The notes below the pieces were generated by a model, which did not search any database, was not told where the DNA came from, and worked only from the letters and a program-made list of their open reading frames with translations. This document shows, one piece after another, positions 30,931-38,049 of a stretch of 64,000 nucleotides of DNA (position 1 is its first letter; each line of letters begins with the position of its first letter). This DNA is from Halomonas alimentaria (GTDB lineage Bacteria > Pseudomonadota > Gammaproteobacteria > Pseudomonadales > Halomonadaceae), in NCBI RefSeq assembly GCF_009902005.1, contig NZ_WUTT01000001.1, forward strand, positions 2,570,227-2,634,226, given 5' to 3'. Both the position numbers and the translations under genes were made by a program.

Positions 30931-31101
30931 TCAGCCCTTCTTGAGCTTGTCGATCTCCTCGCGCAGCGCCTCCGCCTCCTCGGTGAGGGAGGCGTTGGCG
31001 CGCATGTCGCCGTTGCGAGCGGCGTGCATCGCCTGCTCGAGCTTCTGCTCGTAGGCCTTCTGCAGCTTCCTGGTCGGGTCCGTCTTGAAGAGTCCGAACA
31101 T
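30931..31101 (-). CDS. DUF6435 family small protein
   Basis: 56-aa ORF starting MFGLFKTDPTRKLQKAYEQK with GAGGAG 7 bases before the ATG. The pattern of a short MFGLF-type N-terminus, a basic KLxKxYE segment, NGDMRANASLTEEAEALRE and a Lys-rich tail agrees with the uncharacterised DUF6435 family of gammaproteobacteria, as I remember it. It is predicted to be almost wholly helical, possibly a coiled-coil hairpin, with no signal peptide. It is convergent with puuR and follows the puuC terminator; function unknown and not obviously tied to polyamines. Confidence 0.8.
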   Translation of the reverse strand: MFGLFKTDPTRKLQKAYEQKLEQAMHAARNGDMRANASLTEEAEALREEIDKLKKG

Positions 31102-31193
31102 GGGGCATCTCCTCTGGGGGTGTTCCCACAGCCTACCCCTTTCGGCAGGATAAATCGATACAAGAGTTGTACGAATGATTCATTTAAATACAA

Positions 31194-31221
31194 CGAGGCC
31201 AGCGCCATGGCGCCGGCCTCG
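31194..31221 (-). terminator. Terminator of the puuD-aminotransferase-puuC operon
   Basis: Long inverted repeat CGAGGCC-(A)GCGCC-AT-GGCGC(C)-GGCCTCG 24 bases after the puuC stop, followed on the minus strand by TTGTATTTAAAT. A strong hairpin with a moderately T-rich tail fits an intrinsic terminator for the minus-strand operon. Confidence 0.7.
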
Positions 31222-31245
31222 TCGTGTTGCGGAGGGTCACGCAGC

Positions 31246-32766
31246 TCAGTTGGCCAGCGACATCCACACGCTCTTGAGGTCGGAGTACTCCTCCAGGGAG
31301 TGGTGGGACTTGTCGCGGCCGTTGCCGGACTGCTTGACCCCACCGAAGGGCATGGTCTGGTCGCCGCCGGCCCAGTTGTTGACGAACACCTGGCCCGACT
31401 GCAACCGCCGGGTCACCCGCATGATGCGGTCGATGTCCTGGCTCCACAGGCCTGCCGCCAGGCCGTAGACGCTGTCGTTCGCCAGGCGCACCGCCTCCTC
31501 CTCGCTGTCGAAGCCGAACACCGAAAGCACCGGACCGAAGATCTCCTCGCGACCGATGGCCATCTCGGGGGTGACGCCATCGAACACCGTGGGCGGGATG
31601 AAGAACCCCTTGCCATCGACCACGGTGGCCTCACCACCGGCACGCAGTCGGGCGCCCTCTTCCTGGCCACGGCGGATGAACTCCAGCACCCGGCGGTACT
31701 GGGTCTCGTCGACCATGGCGCCCATGAAGCTCTCCGGGTCGAGCGGGTCACCGGGCTGCATGGTCTCGGCCGCGGCCACCACCTTGTCGATGAAGGCCTC
31801 GCGAATGCTGTTCTCCACCAGCAGCCGGGAGCCGGCGATGCACACCTCGCCCTGGTTATGGAAGATCGCCGCAGCGGCATGCTTGGCCACCTGATCCAGG
31901 TTCTTGCAATCGGCGAAGACGATATTCGGGCTCTTGCCGCCGCACTCCAGGTAGAGGCGCTTGAGGTTGGACTCGCCGGCGTACTGCATCAGCAGCTTGC
32001 CCACCCCGGTGGAGCCGGTAAAGGCGAGACAGTCCACCTCCATGGAGAGCGCCAGCGCCTTGCCCACGGTATGGCCGAAGCCCGGCAGCACCTGGAAGAC
32101 GCCCCGCGGCAGGCCCGCCTCCCGGGCCAGCTGGGCCAGGCGCAGCGCCGAGAGCGGCGACTTCTCAGAGGGCTTGAGGATCACGCTGTTGCCGGCGGCA
32201 AGCGCCGGGGCCACCTTCCACGAGGTCATCATCAGCGGGAAGTTCCAGGGCACGATGGAGGCCACCACGCCCAATGGCTCGCGCAGCACCAGCGCCAGGG
32301 CCTCCTCGCCGGTGGGGGCCACCTCGCCGTAGAGCTTGTCGATGCACTCCGCCTGGTAGCGGAAGCAGGCGATGGCGCCACTCATGTCGCCGAGCGAGCT
32401 TGCGATCGGCTTGCCCATGTCCAAGGTATCGAGCAGGGCGAGCTCGGCCTTGTTGGCCTCCATCAGGTCGGCCAGGCGCAGCAGCGTCTTCTTGCGCTTG
32501 CCCGGGGCGCGGCGTGACCAGTCACCGCCATCGAAGGCGGCGCGGGCGTGGCTCACCGCCACGTCGGCGTCGGCGGCATCGCAGCTCGCCACCCGAGCCA
32601 GCACCTCGCTGGTAGCCGGATTGACGCTCTCGAAGGTCTCGCCGCTGGCGGCATCGACGAAGACGTCATTGATGAAGGCGCGGGTCTCGAGACCGCTATC
32701 GGACTTGAGGGCGGCGGCGAGTTGCTGCCACTCGGCCAGGGTCTTGGGCATCTCGGGGCGACTCAT
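31246..32766 (-). CDS. puuC: Gamma-glutamyl-gamma-aminobutyraldehyde dehydrogenase (PuuC-type ALDH)
   Basis: 506-aa NAD(P)-dependent aldehyde dehydrogenase that oxidises gamma-glutamyl-gamma-aminobutyraldehyde, or aminobutyraldehyde from the transaminase route. Landmarks: IVPWNFPLMMTSWKVAPALAAGN, FTGSTGVGK, general base Glu274 in LECGGKSPN and nucleophile Cys309 in NQGEVCIAGSR. The start overlaps the aminotransferase stop as ATGA, with GAGGAG upstream. Substrate choice is inferred from operon context with puuD and the aminotransferase. Confidence 0.9.
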   Translation of the reverse strand: MSRPEMPKTLAEWQQLAAALKSDSGLETRAFINDVFVDAASGETFESVNPATSEVLARVASCDAADADVAVSHARAAFDGGDWSRRAPGKRKKTLLRLADLMEANKAELALLDTLDMGKPIASSLGDMSGAIACFRYQAECIDKLYGEVAPTGEEALALVLREPLGVVASIVPWNFPLMMTSWKVAPALAAGNSVILKPSEKSPLSALRLAQLAREAGLPRGVFQVLPGFGHTVGKALALSMEVDCLAFTGSTGVGKLLMQYAGESNLKRLYLECGGKSPNIVFADCKNLDQVAKHAAAAIFHNQGEVCIAGSRLLVENSIREAFIDKVVAAAETMQPGDPLDPESFMGAMVDETQYRRVLEFIRRGQEEGARLRAGGEATVVDGKGFFIPPTVFDGVTPEMAIGREEIFGPVLSVFGFDSEEEAVRLANDSVYGLAAGLWSQDIDRIMRVTRRLQSGQVFVNNWAGGDQTMPFGGVKQSGNGRDKSHHSLEEYSDLKSVWMSLAN

Positions 32767-34169
32767 GCGGAGGTCTCCTCTTGCTGATCGGTGGTGGTGT
32801 CGGCCAGTCGAGCCAGGGTAGCATCCAGGGCGGCGCGCGCCTTGTCGACGAGTTCGTCGATCTCGGCGTGGGAGATCACCAGCGGCGGCGAGATGATCAT
32901 GGTATCGCCCACCGAGCGCATCACCAGTCCCGAGGCGAAGCAGAGGTCGCGGCACAGGTTGCCCACCGCAAGCGCCTTGTCGAAGCGCTCGCCGGTGGCG
33001 GGGTCGATCAGCTCCAGGGCGCCGATCAGGCCCAGCGAGCGCGCCTCGCCCACCAGCGGATGCTTGGCGAGTGCCTGCCAGCGCTGCGCCAGGTAGGGGC
33101 CGAGGTCGTCGCGCACCCGCTCGACCACGCCCTCCGCCTCCATCAGCTCGAGGTTCCTCTGCGCCACGGCGGCGCAGGTGGGGTGGCCGGAGTAGGTGAA
33201 GCCGTGGAAGAACTCACCGCCCTCCTCGATGAGGGTGTCGGCGACCCGGTCACCCACCAGCACGCCGCCGATGGGCAGGTAGCCCGAGGAGAGCCCCTTG
33301 GCGATGGGCATCAGGTCGGGCTCGAGCCCGTAGTGGACGCTGCCGAACCACTCGCCCAGCCGGCCGAAACCGCAGATCACCTCGTCGGCCACCAGCAGGA
33401 TGTCGTACTTCGCCAGCACCGCCTTGACCGCCGGCCAGTAGCTCGCCGGGGGGATGATGGCGCCGCCGGCGCCCTGCACCGGCTCGGCGATGAAGGCCGC
33501 GACGTTCTCCTCGCCGAGCTCGAGGATCTTCGCCTCCAGGGCCGCGGCACACTCGCGCCCGAAGGTTTCGGGGTCCTGGCCCTCGGAACGCCCCTCTCCA
33601 AACCGCCCTTCTCCAAACCACCAGGGCTGGCGTACATGGGCGATCTTCGGCACCAGGGGGCCACCCTGCTCGTGCATGGGCGCCATGCCACCGAGGCTCA
33701 GCCCGGCCACGGTGGAGCCGTGGTAGGCATTCTCGCGGCCGATCACCCACTGTTTTTCGGGCTGCCCCTTCAGGGCCCAGTAGCGGCGCACCATGCGCAG
33801 CACGGTGTCGTTGGCTTCGGAGCCGGAGCCGGTGAAGAAGACGCGGTTGATATGCGGCGGCGCCAGCCGGCATAGCGTCTCGGCGAGCTTGACCGCCGGC
33901 GGATGGGTGGTCTTGAAGAAGTTGTTGTAGTAGGGGAGCTGGCGCATCTGGGCGGTGGCGGCCTCCACCAGCTCCTCGCGGCCGTAGCCGAGGTTCACAC
34001 ACCACAGACCCGCCATGCCGTCGAGGATGCGGTTGCCCTCGGAGTCGATGATATAGACCCCCTCGCCACGCTCGATGATGCGGCTGCCCTCCTCACCCAG
34101 GGCCTTGAAGTCGGTGAAGGGGTGCAGATGGTGGGCGCGGTCGAGCCGCTGGTAGTCAGAGGTCTGCAT
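32763..34169 (-). CDS. spuC: Class III aminotransferase, putrescine-pyruvate type (SpuC-like)
   Basis: 468-aa PLP enzyme. It resembles Pseudomonas SpuC, which transfers the putrescine amino group to pyruvate, giving 4-aminobutanal. The PLP lysine is Lys291 in PIAKGLSSGYLPIGGV, with FFTGSGSEANDTVLRM and VADEVICGFGR. A 15-base tandem repeat (33589-33618) inserts a second FGEGR unit in a surface region after HVRQPWW. The start MQTSDYQRLDRAHHLHPFTD overlaps puuD by 14 bases. Exact amine specificity is inferred. Confidence 0.85.
   Translation of the reverse strand: MQTSDYQRLDRAHHLHPFTDFKALGEEGSRIIERGEGVYIIDSEGNRILDGMAGLWCVNLGYGREELVEAATAQMRQLPYYNNFFKTTHPPAVKLAETLCRLAPPHINRVFFTGSGSEANDTVLRMVRRYWALKGQPEKQWVIGRENAYHGSTVAGLSLGGMAPMHEQGGPLVPKIAHVRQPWWFGEGRFGEGRSEGQDPETFGRECAAALEAKILELGEENVAAFIAEPVQGAGGAIIPPASYWPAVKAVLAKYDILLVADEVICGFGRLGEWFGSVHYGLEPDLMPIAKGLSSGYLPIGGVLVGDRVADTLIEEGGEFFHGFTYSGHPTCAAVAQRNLELMEAEGVVERVRDDLGPYLAQRWQALAKHPLVGEARSLGLIGALELIDPATGERFDKALAVGNLCRDLCFASGLVMRSVGDTMIISPPLVISHAEIDELVDKARAALDATLARLADTTTDQQEETSA
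33589..33618. repeat. 15-base in-frame tandem duplication in the aminotransferase gene
   Basis: Two adjacent 15-base units, CGCCCCTCTCCAAAC and CGCCCTTCTCCAAAC, differing at one base. On the minus strand they encode FGEGR twice. It is an in-frame expansion in a region that is short in the family. Confidence 0.8.
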
Positions 34170-34935
34170 GGTCGACGACTCCAGGCTGGGGAATTCGGGC
34201 GGCCCGACGGGAGTGGCACGCCTCGGCGAAGCCACGAAACAGGGCGTCATAGAGCGGATGCTCGGTGGGGTGCCACTCGGGGTGCCACTGCACGGCCAGG
34301 GCGAAGCCCGGGGCATCGCCCACCGAGATCGCCTCGACCAGCCCGTCCGGGGCGTGGGCCTCGGCGACCAGGCCCGGCCCCAGGGTGGCGACGCCCTGCT
34401 GGTGCAGGGAGTTCACCTGGGCGTGGGGTTCGGGATAGAGGGCAGCCAGCCGGCTGCCAGGCACGATGGCAAGGTCATGGCTCGGGGCGTACTGCTCCGA
34501 CTTCTCCCCCGCGGGCTCGCGGTGGTCGAGCATGCCCGGCACCCGCTGCACCGCCTGATGCAGGGTCCCGCCGAAGGCCACATTGAGCTCCTGGAAGCCG
34601 CGACAGATGCCCAGCAGCGGCAGGCCGAGATCCAGTGCGGCGGGAATCCAGGCCAAGGCTGCGGCGTCGCGGTGGAGGTCATCCCGGGTATTCTCCGGCT
34701 CCCGCTCGGCCCCGTAACGGCCCGGCTCGACGTTGGTATAGCTGCCGGTGAGCAGCAGGCCATCCAGATGGGCCGGCAGGTCGCCGGACACGGCGTCCTC
34801 CCACACCGGCAGGATCACCGGCGCCAGGCCGTACTCGCGCAGGGCGGCAAGATACTTGTCGGTGACCATATGCGCCGGATGGCCCTCCACCTCGCGGCGG
34901 CAGGCAATCACGCCCACCAGGGGTCGGGACGACAT
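34156..34935 (-). CDS. puuD: Gamma-glutamyl-gamma-aminobutyrate hydrolase (PuuD/SpuA-type)
   Basis: 259-aa class I glutamine amidotransferase-like hydrolase releasing GABA and glutamate in the Puu pathway. The nucleophile elbow LGICRGFQELN has Cys111; the catalytic His-Glu are in VQWHPEWHP; LLLTGSYTNVEPGRYG is the PuuD substrate loop. It starts MSSRPLVGVIACRREVEG with AGGAGAG upstream. First gene of the puuD-spuC-puuC operon and divergent from puuA over a 241-base gap. Confidence 0.92.
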   Translation of the reverse strand: MSSRPLVGVIACRREVEGHPAHMVTDKYLAALREYGLAPVILPVWEDAVSGDLPAHLDGLLLTGSYTNVEPGRYGAEREPENTRDDLHRDAAALAWIPAALDLGLPLLGICRGFQELNVAFGGTLHQAVQRVPGMLDHREPAGEKSEQYAPSHDLAIVPGSRLAALYPEPHAQVNSLHQQGVATLGPGLVAEAHAPDGLVEAISVGDAPGFALAVQWHPEWHPTEHPLYDALFRGFAEACHSRRAARIPQPGVVDHADL

Positions 34936-34972
34936 TGCGCTCTCCTCTCGTCAATGAATCTCGATGTTATGC

Positions 34973-34986
34973 TTTGTTCAACATAG
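34973..34986 (-). promoter_or_regulatory. TATTCAA-type motif upstream of puuD
   Basis: TTTGTTCAACATAG (minus strand CTATGTTGAACAAA) lies 38-51 bases before the puuD ATG and resembles motifs before puuA, puuB1 and puuB2. Candidate operator for the nearby PuuR-type regulator; inferred from recurrence only. Confidence 0.35.
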
Positions 34987-35104
34987 CCTGTCCCGGGACG
35001 GATGCCAAGCGGGAGCCGAAAGGCCACAGGATACGATGGGAAACCATGAGGAAGCAGCGACCAGACGATACCGATACCACTGCCTGCGGGCCGCGTATAA
35101 CGTA

Positions 35105-35121
35105 AAGTATTTGACAACACC
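35105..35121 (+). promoter_or_regulatory. Motif and -35 element upstream of puuA
   Basis: AAGTATTTGACAACACC contains a perfect TTGACA (35111-35116) about 61 bases before the puuA ATG; a -10 at normal spacing is weak (AAAGAT, 35135-35140). It matches AAGTATTCAATAACAAC before puuB2 at 13 of 17 positions, so a regulator binding here would cover the -35. Confidence 0.4.
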
Positions 35122-35176
35122 CAGGTGCCACCACAAAGATAGCACCAAGCCAAGCCAAACAAGGGACTCTGCCATC

Positions 35177-36553
35177 ATGTCGCCACACGTCGCCTCCGAG
35201 GCCCGGGACTTCCTCGCTCAGCACCCCGAGATCGACGCCATCGACCTGCTGATCAGCGATCTCAACGGCGTGCTGCGCGGCAAGCGGGTCTCTCCCGAGA
35301 ACCTGGAGAAGGCCTATACCCAGGGTATCAACCTGCCCGCCTCGGTCTACGCCCTGGATATCCTCGGCAATACCATCGAGGAGACCGGTCTGGGCCTCGA
35401 CAGCGGCGACGCCGATCGAGTGTGCCGGCCGCTTCCCGGCACGCTGATGCCCACCCCCTGGCGACGCCAGGGCCGCCAGGCCCAGTTGCTGATGCATATG
35501 CAGGAACCCGACGGCAGCGGCTTCTTCGCCGAGCCGCGCCAGCTGCTCGGCCGGCAGCTCGAGCGCCTGACGGCGCGTGGCCTGACCCCGGTGGTCGCCG
35601 TGGAGATGGAGTTCTACCTGGTGGACCGCCAGCGCGACGCCAGCGGCACGATCCAGCCGCCCTGCTCACCGGCGACCGGCGAGCGCGCCAGCCAGAGCCA
35701 GCTCTATTCGGTCAGTGAGCTCGACGAGTATGCGGACTTCCTCGGCGAGGTTCAGAGCGCGGCCGACATCCAGGGGCTGCCGCTGGATACCATGCTCAAG
35801 GAGTGTGCCCCGGGGCAATTCGAGATCACCCTGAAGCACGGCGCGGACGTGCTGGCCGCCTGCGACGCGGCGGTACTGCTCAAGCGGCTGATCAAGGGGG
35901 TGGCGCAGAACCATGGCTTCGAGGCCACCTTCATGGCCAAGCCCTACGGCCTCGAGGCGGGCAACGGCACCCACGTGCATATCAGCCTGCTGAACGAGGA
36001 CGGCGACAACGTCTTCGCCGCCACCGACGGCGACCCCCTGGGCACTCCCGACCTGCATCATGCGGCGGCCGGCCTGCTGACGCTGATGCCGGCCAGCGTG
36101 GCGCTGTTCGCTCCGAACCTCAACTCCTTCCGCCGCTTCCAGCCGGGACTCTACGTGCCCATGGCGCCCACCTGGGGCTTCGACAATCGCTCGGTGGCGG
36201 TGCGCATCCCCTCGGGGCCCAACGCCGCACGGCGGCTCGAGCACCGGGTGGCCGGCGCCGATGCCAACCCCTACCTGCTGCTGGCGGCCCTGCTGGCGGG
36301 CATCGACTACGGCCTCTCCAGGGAGCTGACCCCGCCGCAGCCGATCACCGGCAACGCCTATGCCCAGGTCGAGCCGAGCCTGACCAACAGCTGGTGTCAG
36401 GCGCTCGACCTGCTGGAGGCAAGCGAGCCGCTCCGCGCGGCCCTGGGAGACGACTTCCTGACGGTCTTCCTGGCCAATCGACGTGCCGAACGCGATCTCG
36501 CCATGCAGCATGTCAGCCGCCTGGAGACCGACTGGTACCTGCGCCAGGTCTAG
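35177..36553 (+). CDS. puuA: Gamma-glutamylputrescine synthetase, copy 1 (glutamine synthetase family)
   Basis: 458-aa type I-like glutamine synthetase fold that ligates glutamate to putrescine or related amines with ATP. It starts MSPHVASEARDFLAQHPEID; the GS N-terminal beta-grasp shows IDLLISDLNGVLRGKRV, and the catalytic domain EMEFYLVD, APGQFEITLKHG, NGTHVHISLLN and the Arg-rich SVAVRIPSGPNAARRLEHRVAGADANPYL. No adenylylation Tyr motif is expected in this subfamily. Monocistronic by appearance; divergent from puuD. A second paralogue lies at 42366-43733. Confidence 0.9.
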   Translation: MSPHVASEARDFLAQHPEIDAIDLLISDLNGVLRGKRVSPENLEKAYTQGINLPASVYALDILGNTIEETGLGLDSGDADRVCRPLPGTLMPTPWRRQGRQAQLLMHMQEPDGSGFFAEPRQLLGRQLERLTARGLTPVVAVEMEFYLVDRQRDASGTIQPPCSPATGERASQSQLYSVSELDEYADFLGEVQSAADIQGLPLDTMLKECAPGQFEITLKHGADVLAACDAAVLLKRLIKGVAQNHGFEATFMAKPYGLEAGNGTHVHISLLNEDGDNVFAATDGDPLGTPDLHHAAAGLLTLMPASVALFAPNLNSFRRFQPGLYVPMAPTWGFDNRSVAVRIPSGPNAARRLEHRVAGADANPYLLLAALLAGIDYGLSRELTPPQPITGNAYAQVEPSLTNSWCQALDLLEASEPLRAALGDDFLTVFLANRRAERDLAMQHVSRLETDWYLRQV

Positions 36554-36631
36554 GCACCTGCCGGACTCGAGGCTGACTCACGGCGAGGGCCGGTCACATC
36601 CGACAGGCTTCAGGGCGCGAACACCGCAGGC

Positions 36632-37327
36632 TCACACCTCGGTGGCCTCGCCCTCCCGAACCTCGGGCTCGGCCTGCCACTGTACCTCGCCGTCAATTAC
36701 CGGCAGGCGCTCGGCCTGGGGAGCGGTATCGAGGCGTCGCGACTGCTCCTCGCCGTCGAGGCGGTAGGTGACGTCATAGCCCTGGGTCTCCTCATGTTCC
36801 TCCATGACCGTGCGGCACTGCTCCTCGGTCACCACTCGCTCGCGGGTCTCGTAGCGCGTCTCGTAACGGGTCTCGTACTGGACCTGCGGCTGTGCCTGGG
36901 CATGCTGGCGGGCCTCGACACGCTCCTGCACCTCACGCCCGGCCAGGGCACCGCCGATGGCACCGGCCACGGTGGCGAGCTTCTTGCCGCTGCCACCACC
37001 GATCTGGTTGCCCAGCAGGCCACCGACGACGGCACCGGCAGCACCACCGACGATACGGTGAGGATCCCGGCTGGCCGCCGGGCCGCTCGGGGCCGGCGCC
37101 TCCACCGGTACCTGAACCGGCACCTCGACCGGCACCTCCTCGCTCACGACCCGCTCCACGTCCTCGCAGACCTCGCGGGGCCGCTCCACGGTACGGGTCA
37201 CGGGCTGCACGGCCAGGATCTCGGCGTACTCCGGCCCGCGTGGCTGCTGGACCTGCCAGGCACCGAAGGCCAGCCCGCCCAGGCCCAGCACGGCCAGCGT
37301 CGCACCGACGACTATCGACTTGCTCAT
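36632..37327 (-). CDS. Glycine-zipper 2TM-domain envelope protein
   Basis: 231-aa protein with an N-terminal membrane anchor or uncleaved signal (VVGATLAVLGLGGLAFGAWQV), a Val/Pro/Glu linker (VPVEVPVQVPVEAPAP), a glycine-zipper region at about 93-130 (GGAAGAVVGGLLGNQIGGGSG then AGAIGGALAG) of the Rick_17kDa/SlyB kind, and a C-terminal polar domain with YETR repeated three times (12-base DNA repeats near 36841-36880). Glycine-zipper proteins insert in or associate with membranes; no lipobox is seen here. It is convergent with puuA and downstream of a decayed regulator. Function unknown. Confidence 0.8.
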   Translation of the reverse strand: MSKSIVVGATLAVLGLGGLAFGAWQVQQPRGPEYAEILAVQPVTRTVERPREVCEDVERVVSEEVPVEVPVQVPVEAPAPSGPAASRDPHRIVGGAAGAVVGGLLGNQIGGGSGKKLATVAGAIGGALAGREVQERVEARQHAQAQPQVQYETRYETRYETRERVVTEEQCRTVMEEHEETQGYDVTYRLDGEEQSRRLDTAPQAERLPVIDGEVQWQAEPEVREGEATEV

Positions 37328-37841
37328 CTGTCACCTCCTGAAGAGAGTGGAACACCACTCGCTGAAACACCATCGGGCTCCAGGCGTGAGTGACCATGAC
37401 GGCTTGGGGCGATGAGAGGGGCAGCGCAATCCGGCGCCACCCGACGAAACCCAGTATAGGATGATGCGTCCTGTCGAGGGCCCGGTGGAGATGACTTCCA
37501 CAGACTCTCCCTGGCCGTCGCCGCCTGGCGACAGCCAGGTCAGCAGAGACAATCGCGGCAATCAGGCCAGGGGCTCGCCGGCGGAGGTGACGGCTTCGCC
37601 TTCCGGCTCGGCCACTGCGGCCCGCGGCGCCGCGAGCCCCCAACGCCCATCCAGCCAACGGCGGGTAGCTTCGACTCGATTGAAGGTTTAGACGTGCAGA
37701 CCGACAAAAGAGGGGGCGCTCGGCCAGATGGTTGGCCATGCGCAATGACTCCAGGGCCGCGGAGAAGGCGAGTTGCGAGAACCCTGTCAGTAGCAGGAAG
37801 CCGATGTCATAGTGACCCTTGGCCGAAACGGGAGCATCCAT
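37328..37841 (-). pseudogene. Remnant of a GlxA/AraC-type transcriptional regulator
   Basis: An ATG at 37841 with AGGAGG 4 bases upstream opens a frame reading MDAPVSAKGHYDIGFLLLTG and then FSQLAFSAALESLRMANHLAERPLF, the typical N-terminus of GlxA-family (DJ-1/PfpI-like plus AraC HTH) regulators. After about 45 residues similarity ends and the frame becomes Arg-rich nonsense. No PfpI core or AraC HTH is found before the glycine-zipper gene, so several hundred codons are missing. The limits are approximate. It is divergent from fhs and may once have regulated it or a one-carbon gene set. Confidence 0.65.
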
Positions 37842-37979
37842 CACGCCTCCTGATCATCGCCAGCGCACGACCGCGGCGAGGTTGTCATCAGGCATAGCCC
37901 ATCCCTTCGGCTTTCGGCAAGAGCAGAGGCACAGGAGGTATGTCGTTGCGCCCAAGGCCGCGGACGTCGGCAGACAAGA

Positions 37980-38002
37980 GTATCGCGCGAGGCGCACGAT
38001 AC
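37980..38002. promoter_or_regulatory. Operator-like palindrome upstream of fhs
   Basis: GTATCG-N11-CGATAC is a perfect 6+6 inverted repeat centred 58 bases before the fhs ATG, in the gap shared with the GlxA-type remnant. The size fits a dimeric regulator. No recognised promoter boxes could be aligned with it. Confidence 0.4.
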
Positions 38003-38049
38003 TGAACGCAACACGAGCACGACTCGCCGCTGCCCAGGAGGAGAGAGCG

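Noticed and set aside
36841..36880. Short tandem repeats as a CRISPR or VNTR array
   Set aside because: They are three 12-base codon repeats within a gene encoding YETR; there are no spacers.
37842..38049. Folate or glycine riboswitch upstream of fhs
   Set aside because: The leader shows no recognisable aptamer core; only a short palindrome and the ribosome-binding site stand out.
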